Part shown: positions 58,441 through 64,000 of the stretch, in pieces
How positions within the stretch are numbered: position 1 is the first letter of the stretch
Layout of the letters: every line of letters starts with the position of its first letter
Position numbers and translations under genes: made by a program
Source: Nemopilema nomurai
Lineage: Eukaryota; Cnidaria; Scyphozoa; Rhizostomeae; Rhizostomatidae
Assembly (NCBI GenBank): GCA_003864495.1
Contig: ML133499.1
Location: 2,604,001 to 2,668,000, forward strand
Length of the DNA: 64,000 bases
Direction of reading: 5' to 3'
The notes under the pieces: generated by a model
Seen by the model: the letters and a program-made list of their open reading frames with translations, nothing else
The model's database searches: none
Told to the model about the DNA's origin: nothing

Positions 58441-58890
58441 ATATTAGGAAATCAGTTGGATTAAGGTTACCGTAAACGTTTTCAACACGAAAATTGGTTT
58501 TCTTTCCCAAAGGCCAAACTGTTCAAGGAATCTGGGTAAACTATATATCATTCGATGCACAAGGGATTTTACTGGTCGCATTTGCAAGATACACATCAGG
58601 ATCATGTTACCAACAATGTAATCCGGGTCAAGTAGTTTAGGCTTTGAGATCAATTAGCGGCTTAATAGGTCCAGGGATATGAAAACCGCTGCTAGAAACT
58701 TTGATAAGGAAATTATGGAAACCTTCGTTTATACGGGATTTTCTCCATTTTCAAAACTTCTTCTAGCTTCAAACATGGTATCATTATGTACCTTATCAAT
58801 TCGGCTATCAGAATGTGAAGTAACCAAAAAATGGATGTTTCCGTCCAGAAAACGTTTACCGTAAACTTAATAGAGGGTTCTTCACATTCT
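58441..58890. other. No gene recognised; short inverted repeat
   Basis: TTACCGTAAACGTTTTC at about 58468 and a near reverse complement, GAAAACGTTTACCGTAA, at about 58847 bracket about 380 bp, possibly a small non-autonomous element. No coding sequence is seen between them. Confidence 0.35.
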
Positions 58891-58899
58891 GAATACAGA

Positions 58900-60612
58900 A
58901 GTAAGAAATGGTCAATGGCTACTGTTATACAGACATGTAAGAAATGTAAAAATGAAATTAAGTGGAGAAGTCAGCCACTTGTGCTTGAAAGTATCCCTGC
59001 TGGTAATTTAATGATGAGCTTTGGGATTTAACTTCAGGCGTTAACATCAGCCAAGTGTTCTTGATGTTCAAGCACATGGGATTGGCAGCAATAACAATCC
59101 GCACTTTCTTCCCGCATCAAAGACAGTTTCTTATTCCATCTGTTTTACTGCAATGGGAAAGACATCGAGATTCATTGATCGAAAAAAAAGAGCATTAAGG
59201 ATGCACAGTGGTCGGGAGACGGACGATTTGACTCCATGGGTCACAGTGCCAAATATGGGACATACACCATGTTCTGCAATTCAATGTCAAAACTTAATAT
59301 AATATATTCAAAATTTAATAAAATATACTAATATATTTAAAACTGCAGCTCACATTCAAGGCAATAATAGTATTTAGTTTTTAAACAAATAATGTGCAAT
59401 AGAGCCTACCAATATGAAATACCAAAATGAAACTCAGTGTTGTTGAAAATATTTGACACTGTTTTTTATACTTCAAGAAACTGAGCCCATATATTTAGTC
59501 CCAAGCACTTTCCAGATTCAGAGGCCTTAGTGTACACATTTTCAACTCCAAACCATTTTCAAAATGTCATAGTGGACATTGAAGAGATTGCTATATCCAG
59601 TAAGGGAAGGCTGTATAATCTTATTTATACATGTTGCAACTAAACCATTGGAAAAAATTGTCTTCAATTAAAAAAATTGATATTTTGTACAATGGCATAA
59701 TGTCTTTGGGTATTCAAATCCTTGGCAAAGTAAATATAATAAAAAACTTTCTAATTATCAGGCAAATGAGGCTGGTGGCAGCAGTAAAATGGAACTATTG
59801 GGTGGACAAAAATGTTTCAATTTCATACAAAATACGGGCCTTACCATAAAAAAATTCATCAGTGATCGTCACACAGGCATTGCAAAGTGGATCAGAACAT
59901 CGCAGCCTAAAACAAATCGTTATCACGATCTGTGGCATGTATCAAAAAGTACAATCACCTTACAGCTTCTGAAGGCCAGCAAGGAGAAGGGCAATTAACC
60001 TATCACAGCATGGATAAAAGGGATCAAAAAGCATCTCTACTGGTGTGCCACATCGACAAAACAAGGATTTGGTGAGCTAATTCTGGGAAAATGGAAGTCG
60101 TTTGCATGTCACGTCACAGACAAGCACTCAGATTATTCAGATCTGCTTTTCAAAGAATGTGCACATGCTGAAATTGAGCCCCGTGATTGGATATACAAAG
60201 GTAAAAAGTGGTCTTCAATGGCATCAACTTTGTAGGTTAAGACTTAGCTATCAAGTTGTTGATCTGTTAGTGATTTTCAGGTAAAGGGTGACTGTCTGGA
60301 GACTCAGTAGCAATATTAAGGAATTGATGCTTTTGCAGGTGATTCTTGTATTCTAAAAATCTGTTTATGCCTTGTAAATCAAAGTTCTTGTAATTCAGGA
60401 CTCAAACTCATTCTTCCATTCTTTTCCAAAGATACAGCAGTTTATGATCGATTAAATTTGATACCGATGAACAGGAGAATCTTGGGTGACATCAGTTGTC
60501 ATCAGATGCTGTCATCAGATGCCCAGACAAGCTGTCTTGAGGGGTTCCATTCCCTACTGAATCACTGGCATCCAAAAATGACACACTTCTCATGGCTTGG
60601 TACAAAATGCAG
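58900..60612 (+). pseudogene. Kolobok-like transposase copy E (central exons)
   Basis: Decayed exons in the usual order. The zinc-ribbon-like C-K-K-C-K-N-E-I-K-W followed by QPLVLESIPAGNL lies at about 58930-59015. A frame-shifted stretch with M-F-K-H-M-G-L-A is followed by WSGDGRFDSMGHSAKYGTYT (about 59212-59271). The exon 59762-60200 has A-N-E-A-G-G, KKFISDRHTGIAKWI and H-L-Y-W-C-A-T-S-T-K-Q-G-F with one stop at 59996-59998. The Glu exon 60432-60612 has DAQTSCLEGFHSLLNHWHPK and ends CAG/GTAACT. Just before the Glu a short direct duplication (TGTCATCAGATGC, near 60500) lengthens the chain. Both catalytic Asp and the Glu are still readable. C-terminal exons would lie beyond elements inserted at 60.6 kb and onwards. 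Confidence 0.75.
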
Positions 60613-60637
60613 GTAACTATCTACCAAACACAAAACT

Positions 60638-60994
60638 ATGACTGCAACTTCTCCTGTTTCAAGTAACCCTCTTGCTCATGAAATCCCAGAAGGTTCCTCC
60701 TCTTCGTCTTTCTCTTTATCTTCCCCTCCAAGCAAGCCGATGCCGACAAGACTAAGTTGGGAGCAAATTTCTAGTGATGTAAGCATCATCAAGTTGTATA
60801 CTGGTTGCCCCACGGCCAAAGTGTTTATGTTTATTGTGAACCGGATTCGCCCAAAACATGGAAAAATAGCCTATTACAAAGGAAAAGAGTCAGACACAGT
60901 GAAAAGATACCAACACAGTCCATCAAAACCATGCAGTCAAAAGAAACCAGGACCATCTCGACAATTGAAACTTGAAGATGAAATTCTATTGACT
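60638..60994 (+). pseudogene. N-terminal part of a DDE_Tnp_4-type transposon protein, cut by element D
   Basis: An open frame with a Ser/Pro-rich start, then S-I-I-K-L-Y-T-G-C-P-T-A-K-V-F-M-F, K-K-P-G-P-S-R-Q-L-K and L-E-D-E-I-L-L-T-L. This is the pattern (F-Y-T-G-x-P-x, K-P-G-P-x-R-K-L, D-E-x-L-L-T-L) of the helix-turn-helix region that precedes DDE_Tnp_4 domains in ISL2EU/THAP-type invertebrate transposons. The frame is interrupted exactly at the TTAA (60995-60998) where element D begins. The catalytic part may lie beyond the window end. Confidence 0.6.
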
Positions 60995-61258
60995 TTAAAG
61001 TGCATATGACACGAAAATTTTTATTCGCTTAAACTATCAAAGAAACATCGCTGGGAACGATGGTGAACTTAGTTTTTTCATTTGCGACTTACTTTCGTAA
61101 TTATAGCTGTTTGAAAGTCGATTTTTGCTTCAAAATCTGTCACAGAGGATTGGGTCGAGTTTGACAGGAAGTGACGTAAAGTGGTTGTGTAAGTGAAAAT
61201 TTAGATTGCTTTCTAACAAGAAACAGTACGACGCAGTTCTACTTGCGAGTTTGTAAAT

Positions 61259-62550
61259 ATGTCTGATAGCGAATATTCGAGCTCGATGACTTCAATTTTC
61301 GAAGAAAGTGAAGAAGAAGAACTTGTAGGTGCCACTGGTGGGCTATTTTTACCCTATCAGAACGAACCACTCGTTTCTTCTGCGGAAAATTCGGACGCGG
61401 AGCCAGGCGAAGCTGGCATGGCGGTTGACAGGGACCAGGCAGAAGATGAGGATGGAATACAGCCTTCCCAACTGCGTGATCGACGGCAAGGAACGGTTCC
61501 TCTGATTGAATGGTGAGTAATATGAATTGTCATTGTATTTTAAGTTATAAGTCCAGCATTCGCTTTGCATTGTGGCTGCTTTCAGCCACAAACGTAGCCT
61601 GATCAAAGTTTTCCCGAAGAGGCCTAAGCTGATGATGGGCGAAGTTGAAATATGACTTATGAAAGCGAAAACTGCCAGGGGTTAGTTTATATCTTGATTG
61701 TTTTTACTTCTTAGGTGTGAGTGTGGTAAGTGTCGAACAGAGCTTCTTGTTGGTGCAAGGGAGTATCGATGCTGCCACGAAGTCCATGCTGCGTATGGGA
61801 AGCTTGTTTTTGAGGGCATTACAGACAGGGTAAACTGTATAACAGAATATGAGGGGTTTACCCACATGGTTTACAAAGACGTGCTGTTAAATGTGGGCCC
61901 CTTACTGAAAAGGCGGAATGGCATGGCTTACCGAAGGACAGCCAAAGAATCTGAGAATGAGTATGTTTGAAATTTTGAAAACATCTATTTGACCCAAACC
62001 CATCAGAGAAAAAATTCAGGAAATTACTAATACTCGTATTATATGTATGAAAAAATCTTTTTATCATACCATTATCTTCATGTTTATAAGATGTACATGT
62101 TTCTGAATCTGTAGCTAATTGAAATTTACCAAATTATCATATCATTTTTTATATTATTAAGATATATATATAATCGTTATTAGCCACATTTAAAGCATTT
62201 AAACAGCTTCTGCAGCATATTGCATACTCATACAATGTTTTAAAGTCATAAAGTTTTTGTTCTATAGGTATCTCCGTGCAGTTGCATACAGATGGGTTGT
62301 GAGGTGGATTTTTGGGTACCTTGGTTGGGACAAAGCACGCCCCCTTCCTGCCTGTATATACACATACATAAGAACTAAGTATGGCGATGCACATCAAAAA
62401 AAGGGTATAAAGATTCTGAGGAAAGACAATAAAAAGGTAGGCCTAAAAGTTCTTATTGAGAATTTTGTAATTCTGGAAATGTTTTTTTCTGGAAATAACT
62501 TGCATGAAGCTTATTTTCTGTACTTATTTCTGAAACTTTATATGTACTGA
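61259..62550 (+). CDS. Stand-alone P2X7 C-terminal (ballast) domain protein, element D cargo
   Basis: Exons 61259-61512, 61715-61960 and 62268-62550 join in phase (GT/AG borders, same intron positions as in element B) to about 260 residues. Exon 1 is Ser/Glu/Asp-rich and has FLPYQNEPLVSS. The junction makes E-W-C-E-C-G-K-C. Exon 2 has REYRCCHEVHAAYGKL and N-C-I-T-E-Y-E-G-F. Exon 3 has YLRAVAYRWVVRWIFGYLGW, R-P-L-P-A-C-I-Y and a basic stretch. Of the three cargo genes it is the closest in pattern to the P2X7 receptor tail (C-C-H-E-V, C-I-T-x-x-E-G-F). No membrane segment is present. The last 40 or so residues may be intron if a donor at AAG/GTAGGC is used, so the C-terminus is uncertain. The frames are free of lesions. 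Confidence 0.85.
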
Positions 62551-62591
62551 TTAGCGTTAAAGTTCAATAACTCCTGAAAATTAAGAAAATT

Positions 62592-64000
62592 TTAATGTGC
62601 CCCATGGCATGACTTCTTTGAATGACCTTTCATTGGTTGGCCACATGTTTTACAGTGCCTTGCTTTTTTTTCACCAAACTGTTTGGCAGCTGCTTCAGTT
62701 TCTTGTCTTTTGCTCTCCTCAATTTCAATTTGTTCTTGATCATGGACTTTAAAGGAATATGGAAAAATATTTATATTTTTAAGGAAATATTATTCTGATT
62801 CACAACAGTAGAAAGAGGGGAGTGGAGGGGTAATTAAGAGAGATTGATATTAATAACAAAGAAACAATGCAAAAAACTTGAAGAAAAATTGATAACAGTT
62901 CTATAAAACCCTGTGCCAAGGGTCAATTTTCTGCTGCATCTATAACAAGTATTTGTCCCATTTCAAGTTTCAACACAAATATATTTGGAAAATGTTTAGC
63001 TGTTGTTTGTATAATGTATAATGTTTGTATGATATAAGATCACTGGTGTCTATACCTGATGGATAAGGCAGGGTTGTCAGTGTTTGTCGTTGTCTTGCTT
63101 CTTTTCCTAATGCCTTTTCTTTTGAAATCCTATTTTCAAACATTGAGGTCAAAGAGCTAGGCATCTTTGCTTCTGCTTCCTTAATAATTTTTTCCATCTC
63201 GAACTCAGGCATACCAAAAACAACTTTTTGAATTTCTTCCACATAACCTGCAAATGACACAAATTGAAAATTAGCCTGTCTAGTATACAAGTCTTCCAAT
63301 TTGCCAAAACTTTGCTCAGAAGTAATACTTTTGTATGTTTTTTTGAAAACCTCAAACTATCTGTTTATATTTATGAAGTGTTATTCTGTAATCATACAAT
63401 ATTTGAGCAAAGTTACTGAAAATAACTTACTGTATGTTGCTGGGACTGGAACCTTCCTCACGATCTCATCACCCAACTTGAATTTAGGATAATGCACCCT
63501 CACATATTCCTCTCCATCTTTACGAGTCTGTATCTCCCTACTCAGATTTTCATTAAAGTGGAAGATTGCAAGGATGTGCCTAAAAAATATATGATTTTCT
63601 GAGTCATGATAGAAAAAATGCAAACAAACAATATATATACTTTTGAAATCAGTAAACATCAATATATGTATATTAATATATATATATATATATATATTGC
63701 CCTATGATTATATATATATTTGTATTCAAAAGCTCTAGACTATAATGTTTTTTAAAAATTTTAAATAGATGATCAGTAAAAAAACAATTTAATTAACGTT
63801 TTGCAATATGCTTCTTCAGATCTATATATGTATGTATATATATATTTATATATATATATAATACTGATAATATTATACATAAAATGTTATACCAACCTGC
63901 ACATAGTTCCAAGCCAAAGGAAATGAAGCATTTTTGGATGCCATTGATTCAATGTAGAATGAAATCCTTCCAAACAACTGGTTTGATCATTTGAAGACAG
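62592..64000 (-). CDS. Kolobok-like transposase, element D (C-terminal exons, cut by window end)
   Basis: Exons read on the - strand: the Glu exon (64000 to about 63897, cut by the window) with QTSCLEGFHSTLNQWHPKM; an exon (about 63579-63432) with R-H-I-L-A-I-F-H-F-N-E-N and F-K-L-G-D-E-I-V-R-K-V-P-V-P; an exon (about 63249-63056) with R-I-S-K-E-K-A; and the last exon with a zinc knuckle, HCKTCGQPMKGHSKKSC, and a TAA at 62594-62592. All visible frames are open and the splice sites are standard, so this copy may be intact. The catalytic Asp exons and THAP domain would lie outside the window. Confidence 0.8.
63674..63698. repeat. TA microsatellite
   Basis: Uninterrupted TA dinucleotides in an intron of the element D transposase. 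A second, imperfect TA/TATG tract lies at about 63821-63862 in the same intron. Confidence 0.85.

Larger units (their letters stand above)
60999..64000. mobile_element. Kolobok-like element D carrying a P2X7-domain gene (right end outside window)
   Basis: The left end begins AGTGCATATGACACG directly after TTAA (60995-60998). The P2X7-domain gene (+) follows after about 260 bp, and the transposase (-) runs off the window end. Layout is identical to elements B and C. Confidence 0.8.

Noticed and set aside
2441..62550. Genuine P2X receptor genes
   Set aside because: None of the three genes has membrane segments, the ATP-binding ectodomain or exons for a channel; only the C-terminal domain is present, inside transposons.

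Overview
This window reads as AT-rich, non-coding-dominated DNA from an animal, most likely a marine invertebrate such as a cnidarian. The grounds are introns with GT/AG borders, polyadenylation signals, and the set of DNA-transposon families present: hAT/ZMYM1-like, Kolobok-like with THAP domains, P-like/THAP9-like, Harbinger, Mutator-like and DDE_Tnp_4. I see no host housekeeping gene, rRNA, tRNA or CRISPR. Almost everything recognisable is a nest of DNA transposons plus one large tandem array. The species cannot be fixed from the sequence.

Region 1 (1-10.2 kb). A decayed hAT transposase (9-1140) abuts an old Kolobok-like transposase gene on the + strand (copy A, exons at 1166-2080 and 9140-9960). 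Copy A is split by a younger 6.8-kb element (B, 2170-8975). B has 19-bp terminal inverted repeats and flanking TTAA. It carries two convergent genes: on the + strand a three-exon gene for a stand-alone P2X7 C-terminal (ballast) domain protein, and on the - strand a THAP-Kolobok transposase.

Region 2 (10.2-20.2 kb). A third relative (C) starts at TTAA 10228-10231 with the same layout, but its P2X7-like gene has lost its middle exon and the transposase has stops. C is interrupted by a complete-looking 5.28-kb P-like transposon (14002-19279, 44-bp perfect inverted repeats, 7-bp target duplication). That element carries an 871-residue THAP/P transposase (-) and a convergent C2H2 zinc-finger protein (+). 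A decayed relative with the same two convergent genes lies at 52.6-53.7 kb.

Region 3 (20.6-51.8 kb). About 4.7 head-to-tail copies of a ~6.64-kb unit, nearly identical inside the array and more diverged at both edges. Each unit holds broken pieces: a THAP half-domain, an unassigned gene with an I-D-D-Y-H-N-I-H motif, a Mutator-like transposase with shared stops, and a set of + strand exons of unknown identity with a PHD-like finger.

Region 4 (51.8-64 kb). Mostly unassigned sequence, the P-like relic, a broken Harbinger element (Myb-like gene and HARBI1-like transposase fragment), an old Kolobok copy (E), a truncated DDE_Tnp_4-type ORF, and inserted in that ORF a third P2X7-domain-carrying Kolobok element (D) that runs off the window end.

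The most notable result is that three separate Kolobok-like elements (B, C, D) each carry a P2X7 C-terminal-domain gene, always first after the left terminal repeat and always convergent with the transposase. The domain therefore looks like a resident, co-mobilised gene of this transposon family.
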